Shown here: one piece after another, positions 16,692 through 25,511 of the stretch
Position numbering within the stretch: position 1 is the first letter of the stretch
Layout of the letters: each line of letters opens with the position of its first letter
Assembly (NCBI GenBank): GCA_965223255.1
Contig: CBDCWA010000004.1
Span: forward strand, 1,302,001 to 1,366,000
Length of the DNA stretch: 64,000 nt
Source of the DNA: CBDCWA01 sp965223255
GTDB taxonomy: Bacteria; Pseudomonadota; Alphaproteobacteria; Rhizobiales; Hyphomicrobiaceae
Reading direction: 5' to 3'
Made by a program: the position numbers and the translations under genes
The notes under the pieces: model-generated
Seen by the model: the letters and a program-made list of their open reading frames with translations, nothing else
Told to the model about the DNA's origin: nothing
Database searches by the model: none

Positions 16692-17885
16692 TCACGCCTT
16701 TCCAAGGATAAGTGCAGATTCACATACCGTATTGCCGCCATGGCCACTGATCAGGCCAAGTTCGGCATCCTTGACCTGCCGGTCGGGGCCGTATTTGCCT
16801 TGCAGCTGTCGTACCCCTTCGACGACTTGCAACATGCCCTCCACATGCGCCTCGGAAAGTTGACCACCTGACGTATTGGTCGGCAAAGCACCGTCGAGCT
16901 TCAGGGCGCCCGATGAAACAAAGTCACCGCCTTCGCCCTTGCTGCAAAAACCATAGTCTTCCAGCTGAACGAGGACCATATAGGTGAAGCAATCGTAGAG
17001 TTGCGCAAAATCTATGTCGGCAGGACCAACACCGGCCATTTTATATGCAGCCTTGCCGGCCTCTATCGCGCCAGTATGTGTCAAGTTGTCGTTGCTTCCC
17101 CATCCGGACAAGTTGTTGAAGGTACCGAAGCCCTTGATCACTACAGGTTTTTGTTTCAGATCGCGCGCGCGCTCCGTAGTCGTTACAATGACGGCGCCAG
17201 CAGCATCAGTCTGCAGCGAACAGTCATAAAGCCCAAACGGTGCAACAATCATGCGCCCGGTATGATAATCATCGAGCGACAGTTGCTTTTTCATTACCGC
17301 GTCTGGATTACGCAAGGCATGTTCGCGAAATGCAACCGCGATGTGCCCGAAGTGATCCCGGGTCGTCCCATAGTCGTACATGTGGCGCGTGGCCCCGAAG
17401 GCATGCGCTGCCACAGCACCAAACAATCCAAGTTCGGGGCCGAATTCCGCCCCGACCATTTGTTCCGGTCTACCGGAGCTTCGCATGTGCGAGTCTTTGT
17501 TGGCATGCACGCGCGACCAGTTATCCCGCCCGTATCCAACAATGATAGTCGACGCAAGCCCTGCTTCGATGGCCATTGCAGCAAGCGCGACACCCATCAC
17601 CTGGCTTGCGCCACCATTGGTAAGCGTCGTCGAAAATTTGGCATCAATGCCAAGACGCTGGCCCACAACTTGATGAAAGGTATAGATCTCATCCGGTCCA
17701 CGACAAATTATACCGTCGATGTCTTTCGTGGTCAGACCCGCATCGTCGAGTGCAGCGGCTATGGCCTGATCGAGCAGTCCGAGAGCTGACACACCAGGCA
17801 CTTTCCCTAACGTGCTGGTGCCTGCTCCGGCGATTGCACAGCAATCTCGAAAACGAGTTGAGGGTTCGACGGTCAAACCGTTCAT
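16692..17885 (-). CDS. Thiolase-like (SCP-x/Ltp2-type) acyl-CoA protein lacking the nucleophilic cysteine
   Basis: A 397-residue thiolase-superfamily protein. The position of the acyl-accepting Cys (N-x-x-C-A-S in thiolases) reads N90-G-G92-A-S, so Cys is replaced by Gly. The C-terminal GHGGNTVCES keeps the His of the GHP motif region and a Cys. Such Cys-less forms paired with DUF35 proteins act as retro-aldolases on beta-hydroxyacyl-CoA esters (Ltp2 is the precedent). Its start overlaps the upstream CoA-transferase stop by one base (TAATG), and its stop nearly touches the DUF35 start. The three genes therefore form a tight operon. The likely role is cleavage of a side chain or acyl unit from a CoA ester. 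Confidence 0.87.
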   Translation of the reverse strand: MNGLTVEPSTRFRDCCAIAGAGTSTLGKVPGVSALGLLDQAIAAALDDAGLTTKDIDGIICRGPDEIYTFHQVVGQRLGIDAKFSTTLTNGGASQVMGVALAAMAIEAGLASTIIVGYGRDNWSRVHANKDSHMRSSGRPEQMVGAEFGPELGLFGAVAAHAFGATRHMYDYGTTRDHFGHIAVAFREHALRNPDAVMKKQLSLDDYHTGRMIVAPFGLYDCSLQTDAAGAVIVTTTERARDLKQKPVVIKGFGTFNNLSGWGSNDNLTHTGAIEAGKAAYKMAGVGPADIDFAQLYDCFTYMVLVQLEDYGFCSKGEGGDFVSSGALKLDGALPTNTSGGQLSEAHVEGMLQVVEGVRQLQGKYGPDRQVKDAELGLISGHGGNTVCESALILGKA

Positions 17886-19051
17886 TACGCGTCTCCTTTC
17901 GGCTTAAAACCAACCCGCTCCAGGATTTCGGCCGTATCGGCGCCATGTAAAGGCGCCGGTGTCCTGATTTCGCAAGGGGTATCGGATAGCGCCACGGCGC
18001 CGCCAACAAGTTTGACCGAACCGAGCTTGGGGTGCGGAACTTCCTTGATCATTCCAAGATGTTGAACCTGCGGATCGGCGAGGGCTTCATCCAGAGAATA
18101 CAGCGGTGCCGATGGTACATCGGCTTTACGTAAGGCATCGAGCCAGTGGTGTCGTGGCTTGGTCTTGATCACCTCGGACAGCCCGTCGAACAACACATCG
18201 TAATTTTTTCGCCGATCTGCTTTCGTCAAAAAGCGCGGATCTTTGATCCATTCCTCATGCCCCACGACCCGACAGAGGCCTTCCCAAAACTTGGGCGGGG
18301 AAGATAAATGCACCACCAGAGGTTTATCGTCCCCAGCTACGAAAGCAAATACCGCTGCTGTTTGGGTCCGCGTCTTGCGTGTTGGCACGTTGCCTTCTTC
18401 GAAATACCGCGCCGCGTTTTCCCCCAAAAAAGCAAGCGTCGACGACAGGAGAGATGTGTCGACGCGTTGTCCGCGACCCGTTCGCTCTCTCGCACACAGG
18501 GCACCTAGAATGCCGTAGGCCGCCATGATCCCAGCAAGATGATCGCTCAACGATACACCCATCGGTTTGGGTTCATCGAGATCTGTGAGAACGGACAGGA
18601 GTGCACCCATCGCCTGGCCGACCGTGTCGTAGCCGGGTCTCTCGGCATAAGGACCGGTTGGGCCGAAGCCAGTTACCGAACAATAGATCAGCCGTGGGTT
18701 ACCAGCCGTCAATGTTTCATAATCAAGGCCCAATCTCATCATTGTGCCCGGTCGGAAATTTTCGATAACCACATCAGCATTGGCGGCGATGGCGCGGGCG
18801 GCAGCAACACCATCTTCAGTCTTGAGATCAAGAATGACGCTCTTTTTGTTGCGATTAACCGAGCCAAAGGTTGCCGAGTAATCGGCTGCGCCCCAAGATC
18901 GGAAAGGATCGCCGCCGTTTGGCGACTCAACCTTTATAACCTCAGCACCAAGGTCACCAAGCATCATACCGGCGTAGGGCCCCGAAACATACGAGGCGAA
19001 TTCCAAAACGGTCACGCCGTCCAAAGCCGTTTGCGTCACAGCTTCCCCCAT
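17885..19051 (-). CDS. Class III (CaiB/BaiF) CoA-transferase
   Basis: A 388-residue family III CoA-transferase, close to the usual ~400. Visible family features are the N-terminal LEFASYVSGPYAGMMLGDLGAEVIKVE, the NRNKKSVILDLK stretch, VIENFRPGTMMRLGLDYETL, and the acyl-forming Asp D170 in SLSDHLAG. It moves CoA from a donor thioester to an organic acid, activating it for the downstream thiolase-like/DUF35 pair. It is the first gene of this minus-strand operon and diverges from an enolase-superfamily gene. The acid substrate is unknown; formyl-CoA, carnitine and aromatic succinates are precedents in the family. Confidence 0.92.
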   Translation of the reverse strand: MGEAVTQTALDGVTVLEFASYVSGPYAGMMLGDLGAEVIKVESPNGGDPFRSWGAADYSATFGSVNRNKKSVILDLKTEDGVAAARAIAANADVVIENFRPGTMMRLGLDYETLTAGNPRLIYCSVTGFGPTGPYAERPGYDTVGQAMGALLSVLTDLDEPKPMGVSLSDHLAGIMAAYGILGALCARERTGRGQRVDTSLLSSTLAFLGENAARYFEEGNVPTRKTRTQTAAVFAFVAGDDKPLVVHLSSPPKFWEGLCRVVGHEEWIKDPRFLTKADRRKNYDVLFDGLSEVIKTKPRHHWLDALRKADVPSAPLYSLDEALADPQVQHLGMIKEVPHPKLGSVKLVGGAVALSDTPCEIRTPAPLHGADTAEILERVGFKPKGDA

Positions 19052-19376
19052 TGTTGCATCGCGACACGCTGGATGCGCTCATAAGCCCGCGCGTCAGAGG
19101 TTGTTGACTGATAGAAACACGAAGCCGCAACAATAACAATCCGTTCGATCGCTCCGCCACGCCTCTGAAAGTCTGCCGACGTGGAGATGTCAAAGATCAA
19201 GACTTTGTTTGCGGATAGCCCCTGGAACGAAGCCCCCGAGTTATTGGCTAGATTGACGTGATGAGCGTATCGGTCCAATCGCTTGACGGTCGTACGGTCG
19301 GCGACTACGCTGCCTTTCAATGCAGCAAATGACGCTGCGTAATCCGATAATATTGTTGGTTTTTGAGGAGATGCCA
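19052..19376. other. Divergent promoter region, no gene seen
   Basis: 325 bases between the CoA-transferase start (minus) and the enolase-superfamily start (plus). It must contain both promoters. No convincing operator dyad or RNA structure was found. A GAGGAG ribosome-binding site ends the interval. Confidence 0.4.
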
Positions 19377-20462
19377 ATGGTGCAAGCAGTCGGCGTGATC
19401 GAAGATGTCGCTTTTGAAGCTTGCACATTGCGCAAGGAAGATCCCAATTGGCAATTTGCTCTCGGCGCCAGCCCGGTTACCGAAGGTCAGGTTCTTAAAC
19501 TCACGACAAACGACGGCGGAACCGGTTATGGATACGCCTCCGCCACCGCCCACATGGGCTCGACGAAAGAGACGCTTGCGGCCGAACTGGCCCACTTTCG
19601 AGACATCTTATTGGGAAGACCGTCGACCTCTCTTGAGACGATATTGCGTGATCTGGATCGATCGCTGCGCGGTGCACCCCAGGCTAAAGCCGCAATCGAT
19701 TGCGCACTCCATGATCTCAATGCCCGCCGCTTTGACGTTCCGCTTGTGGACCTATTGGGCGGCCCGGTGCGCACAAGCGTCCCGATGCTCCGCATCATTC
19801 CCATTAAATCCCCCGAGGAAATGGCGACGGCGTCTCAAAAAGTTGTCGACAAGGGCTACAAGTACCTCAAGATCAAAGTGCATGGCGATGTCGCTGATGA
19901 CGTGGCGCGCATTAAGGCCATACGCCGCCAGGTTGGCGATGACATCAATCTGACCGTCGATGCCAATCAGTCTTACACACCCAAAGATGCGATCGCAGCA
20001 ATCAATCGAATGGCGGAATACAAAATCGATCTCGTCGAGCAACCGGTCAAAGTCGGTGACAACCGCGGCTTAAAGCTTGTCACGGACAGTGTACCGGTAA
20101 CCGTCGAAGCCGACGAGGCTGCCGGCTCACTGCGAGAGATCTACGACCTCGTAACCGGGGAAATGGTCGACGCCGTGAGCCTCAAGATTCCAAAGCTAGG
20201 CGGCATAAGGAATACCATCGCTGCGGCAAGGATTTGCGAGGCCGGCGGCGTCAAGTACCGTCTCGGAGCCGCCGTTGGCAGCCGGCTGCTTGCGTCGTTC
20301 GGTCTGCATCTGGCCTGTGCCTTGCCAGGCGTGGATTATGCCTGTGAACTTGCTGAATTCGACCGCCTTCTTGACGATCCATTCGAGGGACTGACGGTAA
20401 GCGAAGGTACGATGTCGCTTCCCACTGGCGCAGGCACCGGCGTTCATCCAATATCCGTATAG
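19377..20462 (+). CDS. Enolase-superfamily enzyme, muconate-lactonizing / dipeptide-epimerase-like subgroup
   Basis: A 361-residue TIM-barrel enzyme. ATG 19377 is chosen because GAGGAG lies six nt upstream, whereas ATG 19371 would abut it. Catalytic features of the MLE subgroup are complete: KxK (K165, K167), metal ligands D195 (VDANQS), E221 (VEQP) and D246 (EADEA), and the opposing Lys K270 (SLKIPKLGG). These enzymes abstract the alpha-proton of a carboxylate, giving cycloisomerisation, racemisation or dehydration. The neighbouring CoA-ester operon on the opposite strand suggests a common catabolic theme, but the substrate is unknown. Confidence 0.87.
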   Translation: MVQAVGVIEDVAFEACTLRKEDPNWQFALGASPVTEGQVLKLTTNDGGTGYGYASATAHMGSTKETLAAELAHFRDILLGRPSTSLETILRDLDRSLRGAPQAKAAIDCALHDLNARRFDVPLVDLLGGPVRTSVPMLRIIPIKSPEEMATASQKVVDKGYKYLKIKVHGDVADDVARIKAIRRQVGDDINLTVDANQSYTPKDAIAAINRMAEYKIDLVEQPVKVGDNRGLKLVTDSVPVTVEADEAAGSLREIYDLVTGEMVDAVSLKIPKLGGIRNTIAAARICEAGGVKYRLGAAVGSRLLASFGLHLACALPGVDYACELAEFDRLLDDPFEGLTVSEGTMSLPTGAGTGVHPISV

Positions 20463-20955
20463 CGGTTAACGGCAATCGTATTCTCGTCCGGTTGCTCCCA
20501 CGCGTGCGATATATGAATGCTCAACATCTAAGTTGATGGCCCAGGCCAAGTTCATTGAGCACTTTATCAGCCGCGGTGCATGCACCCCAATTCTTGTAGC
20601 TGTTTTAGGCAAAAGCGGGTGAAACCGAGCGTCATCGCGATGATGCCATGTCGCGATTGAGTGGGACTTCAATCGTAAACTGCTGTTGTGACGATTGCCC
20701 TTTTTGGCTACGGCACTGGCAAATGATTACGCCAGCGTCGCTGCTGCAGACAGCGAATTTAAATGGGACCAAGCCGGCAGACTGCTAGGGCAAAGATCAT
20801 CGAAAGCATTGCAAGGTTCTGCGGCCGCAGCTCACGAATGACATATTGGACCGGCGCCGTCGCACATCGTGATCTACTTCGTCGCCATCAACAAGCCTGC
20901 TGTCATGAGCTTTCAGTGCTATCGTTGGCACCGCACAAGTTAACACCGGCACCAG
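20463..20955. other. Non-coding gap
   Basis: 493 bases between the enolase-superfamily gene and a small minus-strand gene. No frame has both protein-like composition and a ribosome-binding site, and no repeat or hairpin with a T-run was found. Confidence 0.4.
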
Positions 20956-21336
20956 TCATGTCCGGCTGATGGCCGGTGAATTCTGATCTGGACTGACCGT
21001 CGCCGACATTCGCAACTTACGACAACTTTCAAAGTCAATGACGTTGTTTTGCTCAGGAACATAGGCTGCGATTATTTTCTCGACTATTTCTGACGTCATA
21101 TGTGAACTGACAATCAAATGCAGAACGGTACTCAATTCGCTTGCCTGCTCGTCCCAATCATTAATGACGTCTAAATTTTCATCGCTCCAGCCAACGCATT
21201 CCCACCAACGTCGCCCACAATCATCCCATACCAATTTGACATGAATTTTAGAGACACTATTTTGGGCGACCGGCTTGCCAATAGTGTGCTCAATATTGAT
21301 CGCGACTTTAAACTTGTAGTCGGTTTGATACGCCAC
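20956..21336 (-). CDS. Hypothetical protein, 126 aa
   Basis: Not recognised. The frame starts at GTG 21336 with AAGGGG seven nt upstream, which supports translation. The product is mildly acidic and soluble-looking, with no signal peptide or membrane segment. The N-terminal half has alternating beta-like strands (KFKVAINIEH, KIHVKLVWDD) and Trp-rich WWECVGW. The middle part looks helical (ASELSTVLHLIVSSHMTSEIVEKIIAAY). The composition differs from the Arg/Ala-rich spurious frames around it. It lies alone in a gene-poor stretch. Confidence 0.5.
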   Translation of the reverse strand: MAYQTDYKFKVAINIEHTIGKPVAQNSVSKIHVKLVWDDCGRRWWECVGWSDENLDVINDWDEQASELSTVLHLIVSSHMTSEIVEKIIAAYVPEQNNVIDFESCRKLRMSATVSPDQNSPAISRT

Positions 21337-21696
21337 TGCGCAACCCCTTAAACCCGTGCAAAAATGGACATGATTTTGTTCGATCCGGTCGGCTCATCGG
21401 GCACATGCCTGCGCCCGAAGCCAGAGGGCAAACTACTACAGCTCATTTTCCCAATAAAGATAAACCCATTGAACTGGTTTGGAGTTGTTTGCCAGCATAG
21501 CTCGAATTCGACGAGATTGATTCATAATCCCGTAATAGATCAGGCAAACCGGAACATCCTCCGGCAAGATCTACCAAAGGCAGACCACTATCTGCCGATT
21601 TCTGAACCGTCAGCGTCGCACCAGAAAACAAAGACACTCTGCCAGGTATCTTAGGCTACAGTTCGCCAACTTCGATTTTCGAACAGAGATAAGGTA
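21337..21696. other. Non-coding gap
   Basis: 360 bases between a small hypothetical gene and the PilZ gene, which diverge from this interval, so it likely holds two promoters. No structured element was recognised. Confidence 0.35.
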
Positions 21697-22113
21697 ATGA
21701 CCAAGCCTGGCGCCAAAACTGCGACCGTTGTTCAATTGATTTCTCATAGCTCAGAGGCTGCTGAGCCTAACCAAGATGAGCAACGTGCCGCACCTCGCCG
21801 CCGCGTATTAAAGGGTGGTAAGGTCGCCTTCAATGAGCGCCATTGTTCGATTCCGTGCACCATCCGGAACATATCAGCAACGGGCGCGCTGCTAAAATCT
21901 GAACATAGTGTAAATATCCCGGATACCTTCGACTTGATCATAGAAATCGATGGAATTGAGGCAAGTTGCGAGGTCGTTTGGCGCCGCGGCAACGAGCTGG
22001 GAATAAAGTTTCTCGGCGCGCCGATCAAGACAGGCCACCGTCGTCAGCAAGTGGTTGATCCAATAAAGTTGAACGACAAGCCCTCATTGCGACGTCGCCC
22101 GAAGGACACCTAA
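21697..22113 (+). CDS. PilZ-domain protein (putative cyclic-di-GMP receptor)
   Basis: A 138-residue protein with a single PilZ domain at about 29-110. The c-di-GMP motifs are visible: an arginine cluster APRRRV (residues ~32-37) and NISATG (an N-x-S-x-x-G match), followed by the beta-barrel with EIDGIEASCEVVWRRGNELGIKFL. N- and C-terminal tails are polar and basic. Such single-domain PilZ proteins bind c-di-GMP and tune motility, exopolysaccharide or transcription through partners. A short AAGG lies 4 nt before the ATG. No polysaccharide or flagellar genes are nearby, so the output is unknown. Confidence 0.85.
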   Translation: MTKPGAKTATVVQLISHSSEAAEPNQDEQRAAPRRRVLKGGKVAFNERHCSIPCTIRNISATGALLKSEHSVNIPDTFDLIIEIDGIEASCEVVWRRGNELGIKFLGAPIKTGHRRQQVVDPIKLNDKPSLRRRPKDT

Positions 22114-22240
22114 AGGTTTTCGCCGCGCCCGCTCTCCGCGCTCAAATTCCCCTTGCCTGCCAAATTGCCCCAGCATGGCCCGGCCGGGCTGCGCAGGCGA
22201 CGTCCCAATTGATTGCTAGCATTTGTAAGCGCCAAAAAAC

Positions 22241-23029
22241 TCACATCCCGGAGCTTCGGCTGCCGAAGTGTTGTCCGCAGTCCATACGCAGATGCTCACC
22301 CGTCATACATGTGGCGTCGGCAATCAGGAACATGATGACCTTGGCGACATCTTCCGGCCAAATAGCTCGACCGAGCGGAAATTTACTCTTCGCCTCGGCG
22401 ACGCGTTTTTTGTAGCCCTCCTCACTGAGGATCTTTTTCGTCCAGTTGCCAAGCAGGCCGCCCGGACACACTGCATTGACGCGCACCTCCGGCGCCAGCG
22501 CACGGGCCAGGCCGACGGTCATGGTATTCATTGCGCCTTTGGAGGCACCGTAGGCGATAGAGCTTCCGGCACAGCGGAAGGCAGCGGTCGAAGAAACGTT
22601 GACGATGGCGCCGTCACCAGAGGCCTTGAGGTGTGGGGCTGCAGCGCGCGTCATCTGATAGTTACCGATCAGGTTGACAGAGAGCACGCGATTAAACTCG
22701 GCCATATCAAGCGCCTCGAGGTCGGTGTGATCAATGGTCTTGGTAACCGCGGCATTGTTCACAAGTATGTCGAGGCGGTTCCACTTCGCCAAGGTTTCCG
22801 CCACCATGCGGCGGCAGTCTTCGTCCTTCGACACATCGCCCTGCACGATGATCGCGTCGCCGCCAAGCGCGCGGCAGAGATCTGCAGTCTCCAAGGCGCC
22901 GGTCTTGTTGGTCGAATAGTTGATGGCAACCTTGGCGCCGCGTTTGGCCAACGCCTTGGCCGTCTCAGCGCCGACGCCGGTGACAGAACTTGAGCCGGTA
23001 ACGATTGCCACGGAACCATTGATCTCCAT
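22241..23029 (-). CDS. Short-chain dehydrogenase/reductase
   Basis: A 262-residue classical SDR. The cofactor loop is TGSSSVTGVG (residues 11-20), with NNAAV near 91-95. The catalytic tetrad is present: Ser in VSSTAAF, Tyr and Lys in YGASKGA. The C-terminus carries the usual GEHLRMDCG end. GGAGGAAG precedes the ATG by seven nt. It oxidises or reduces a hydroxy/keto group with NAD(P)(H). It converges on the PilZ gene and diverges from the biotin-carboxylase operon 587 nt away. The substrate cannot be assigned. Confidence 0.88.
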   Translation of the reverse strand: MEINGSVAIVTGSSSVTGVGAETAKALAKRGAKVAINYSTNKTGALETADLCRALGGDAIIVQGDVSKDEDCRRMVAETLAKWNRLDILVNNAAVTKTIDHTDLEALDMAEFNRVLSVNLIGNYQMTRAAAPHLKASGDGAIVNVSSTAAFRCAGSSIAYGASKGAMNTMTVGLARALAPEVRVNAVCPGGLLGNWTKKILSEEGYKKRVAEAKSKFPLGRAIWPEDVAKVIMFLIADATCMTGEHLRMDCGQHFGSRSSGM

Positions 23030-23616
23030 CGTGCTTCCTCCGATTGGTGCAGTTGGGAATGATAGAGAAGACTATTCCAAGCGCTATCGCAACACACCAC
23101 CTTACATGGCGACATTTTATGCGGCCGCAACGACCTTGTCATAAACTGCCCACACCAGCGAAAGCACCGATCAACCACCGTTGCTAACCCTTGATTTCCC
23201 CACTTCCTCAGGCAAAATCGTCGGCGCAAGATCTTCGGCGATAGGTTGGCATCGTCTTAACCAATGCAACTTGACGCCCAATGATGATCGCGCTTTAAAA
23301 AAATCAAGCAACTTTCTGCGTCAATTGAGGTTTGGATCAAGTTCGATTTTGCACGTGTTTCTAGGCCGGCAGAGGCGGAGAGACAATTGAACATCACACC
23401 ATGAATACCGCTCTATGAGCAGTGATGGCGACCCCCTGGGCCCATCGCGCAGATTACCGCGTTGAGCACATCCCTTGCCGGCGACCCGGCTCCAGGTTAA
23501 GCAGTGCAATTCGAGGGTGTGCCGACAGCGAAAGCTGCATTTGACATCTGGTGATCCAGCGCACTTGCCAAGAGACCTGCTGAAGGCGCCGAAGCCAGTC
23601 CGGGGAGGGAAGAACT
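23030..23616. other. Divergent intergenic region upstream of the carboxylase operon
   Basis: 587 bases without a supportable gene. It should contain promoters for the SDR (minus) and for the carboxylase operon (plus). The final bases hold a GGGGAGG Shine-Dalgarno sequence (23602-23608). No obvious riboswitch or operator was recognised by eye. Confidence 0.4.
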
Positions 23617-24990
23617 ATCAAGAAAATCCTCGTTGCCAATCGTGGTGAGATCGCCGTACGTGTCATCAGGGCCGCCAGGGAGCTCGCCATCCCGACAGTC
23701 GCCGTCTATTCCGAGGCCGACAAGACCGCATTGCATGTGCGTCTGGCAGACGAAGCGGTATGCATCGGACCGGCTACAGCACGCGATAGCTACCTCAACA
23801 TCGATGCCCTCCTGGTTGCTTGCAGAATAACCGGGGCCGATGCTCTACACCCTGGTTATGGTTTCCTGGCCGAAAACGCGCAGCTCGCCGATGCTCTCCG
23901 CGACCACAACATCACGTTTATCGGCCCAAAGGCCGAGCATATTCGGATGATGGGAAACAAGATCGAAGCTAAGAAAGCGGCGATCAAGCTCGGGCTGGAA
24001 TGTGTTCCCGGCTCTGATGGTCCCGTCACGACGACGGAACAGGCCTCCCAGGTCGCAGCGAGAATTGGCTATCCTGTCTTGGTCAAGGCTTCCGCCGGCG
24101 GGGGCGGGCGCGGAATGATGGTGGCACCGGATTCGGAAAGTCTCGCGCAAGCCCTTTCGCATGCCCGCGCCACAGCCGGCGCGGCATTTGGAGACGAAAC
24201 CGTATATTTGGAAAAGTTCCTCGTCGATCCTCGGCACATTGAGATTCAAGTCCTTGGCGATAGCCACGGCAATGCCATCCATCTGGGTGAGCGTGACTGT
24301 TCTCTTCAGCGCCGGCACCAAAAAATCTGGGAAGAGGGACCGTCTTGGATTGTCACCGCCAAGGCCCGCGACGAGATCGGCAACAAAGTCGCCCAAGCCA
24401 TGCAGCAATTGGGCTACATCGGCGCCGGGACCGTGGAGTTTCTGTACAAGGATGGTGAATTCTATTTCATCGAAATGAATACTCGAATCCAGGTGGAACA
24501 TCCGGTTACAGAAATGATTACCGGCGTAGACCTGGTCAAAGAGCAGATTACCATTGCAAGTGGTATGCCGTTGACCTACGCGCAGCAAGACATCTGTTTC
24601 CAGGGTCATGCCATCGAGTGTCGCATCAATGCTGAAAACGCCACGACTTTTCAGCCATCGCCCGGCCGGATCACCTCCTTTATTCCGCCGAGCGGTCCTG
24701 GCATTCGCATCGACACGGCAGCGTATACCGGCTATACAGTCCCTCCCGACTATGACTCGCTTATCGGTAAGTTGATCGTTCATGGTCGTGACCGCGGCGA
24801 GGCATTGGTGCGTTTGCAGCGTGCCCTGGATGAGCTTTGCATCGAGGGCATCGCGACGACAGCACCGCTATTTGCTTCTTTGCTTCGCCATCCCGATGTG
24901 CAGAGTGGCGACTACCACATTCATTGGCTGGAAAAGTATTTGCAGGAGAGTTCGGCCAAGGGGGAAAATGATGGATCTGACCGAGAATGA
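23617..24990 (+). CDS. Biotin carboxylase subunit (AccC/PycA-like) with apparent non-canonical start codon
   Basis: A ~457-residue ATP-grasp biotin carboxylase that carboxylates biotin on the next gene's product. Visible are the N-terminal KILVANRGEIAVR, the Gly-rich ATP loop (KASAGGGGRGMM), RRHQKIWEEGPS, EMNTRIQVEHPVTEM and the C-terminal BC domain. The conserved N-terminus is encoded from 23620, but no in-frame ATG, GTG or TTG lies between the stop at 23581 and TTG 23731. Starting at TTG would delete about 38 conserved residues. GGGGAGG at 23602-23608 is 8 nt before ATC 23617, so ATC (or a sequencing error at a former ATG) is the likely start. The stop overlaps the BCCP gene by 23 nt. Confidence 0.9.
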   Translation: MKKILVANRGEIAVRVIRAARELAIPTVAVYSEADKTALHVRLADEAVCIGPATARDSYLNIDALLVACRITGADALHPGYGFLAENAQLADALRDHNITFIGPKAEHIRMMGNKIEAKKAAIKLGLECVPGSDGPVTTTEQASQVAARIGYPVLVKASAGGGGRGMMVAPDSESLAQALSHARATAGAAFGDETVYLEKFLVDPRHIEIQVLGDSHGNAIHLGERDCSLQRRHQKIWEEGPSWIVTAKARDEIGNKVAQAMQQLGYIGAGTVEFLYKDGEFYFIEMNTRIQVEHPVTEMITGVDLVKEQITIASGMPLTYAQQDICFQGHAIECRINAENATTFQPSPGRITSFIPPSGPGIRIDTAAYTGYTVPPDYDSLIGKLIVHGRDRGEALVRLQRALDELCIEGIATTAPLFASLLRHPDVQSGDYHIHWLEKYLQESSAKGENDGSDRE

Positions 24991-25474
24991 CGTGCTCGAA
25001 ATCATGAAGCTGTTCGAGAGCTCGAAATTTGATTATCTGCAGCTTGAGCACGATGGACGAAAAATCATCCTCAGCAAGGCGGGCAACGCACCGATTGCAG
25101 TTAGCACAGTATCTCCTGCGCCTCTACTTGAGCAGGAGCCACCAGCCACGCTGGCCGCGCAAGCCGGTTCGCAGACGCCAAATGCTGAGCCGGAGGTGGC
25201 CGCAACGGCCGTTGCTGTTGCCGACGAGGGATTGACCGCCGTCCCAGCGCCGATGGTCGGCAAATTCTATGCCGCCCCGTCACCTTCGGATCCGCCGTTC
25301 GTTGAGGTCGGCCAACGTGTCGAACCTGATACCACAATGGGCTTGATCGAGGTGATGAAGGTATTCAACAGCATCACCGCAGGGTTCGACGGCACCGTAG
25401 AAAAGATTCTGGTAAGTAACGGTCAGGCTGTCCAGGAAGGCCAGCCACTGTTCTTGATTAGACAGAAAGACTAG
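24968..25474 (+). CDS. Biotin carboxyl carrier protein (AccB-like)
   Basis: A 168-residue BCCP. It starts at ATG 24968 (or 24971), inside the biotin-carboxylase coding end, with AAGGGGG just upstream, so the two are translationally coupled. The N-terminal helix (DLTENDVLEIMKLFESSKFDYLQ) is the usual AccB docking helix, then comes an Ala/Pro-rich linker (48-88) and a biotinyl domain (90-165). The biotin-accepting Lys is K131 in EVMKVFN; most carriers have EAMK, so Val replaces Ala. The thumb insertion typical of AccB (PSDPPFVEVGQ) is present. It shuttles carboxybiotin to the downstream HMGL-type carboxyltransferase. Confidence 0.92.
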   Translation: MMDLTENDVLEIMKLFESSKFDYLQLEHDGRKIILSKAGNAPIAVSTVSPAPLLEQEPPATLAAQAGSQTPNAEPEVAATAVAVADEGLTAVPAPMVGKFYAAPSPSDPPFVEVGQRVEPDTTMGLIEVMKVFNSITAGFDGTVEKILVSNGQAVQEGQPLFLIRQKD

Positions 25475-25491
25475 CGCCCACACGGGCGCTA
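25472..25491 (+). other. Intercistronic hairpin between BCCP and carboxyltransferase genes
   Basis: A perfect 8-bp GC-rich stem (TAGCGCCC/GGGCGCTA) with a 4-nt ACAC loop; the left arm contains the BCCP stop codon. There is no T-run, so transcription probably continues. The carboxyltransferase Shine-Dalgarno AGGAGG lies 8 nt after the stem. It may stabilise or process the mRNA, or tune subunit stoichiometry. Confidence 0.45.
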
Positions 25492-25511
25492 CGCGATCAA
25501 GGAGGTTGACC

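Noticed and set aside
23845..24783. 312-codon open frame on the minus strand inside the biotin carboxylase gene
   Set aside because: It is fully antisense to a well-conserved enzyme, rich in Arg/Gly/His, and lacks a ribosome-binding site; it mirrors codon bias of the real gene.
23731..24990. Biotin carboxylase starting at TTG 23731
   Set aside because: This would remove the conserved ANRGEIA region of the N-terminal domain, which is encoded in frame upstream with a good Shine-Dalgarno site.
24968..24990. Frameshift between biotin carboxylase and carrier genes
   Set aside because: The 23-nt overlap has a proper stop for the first gene and a Shine-Dalgarno plus ATG for the second; both proteins have normal ends, so it is ordinary coupling.
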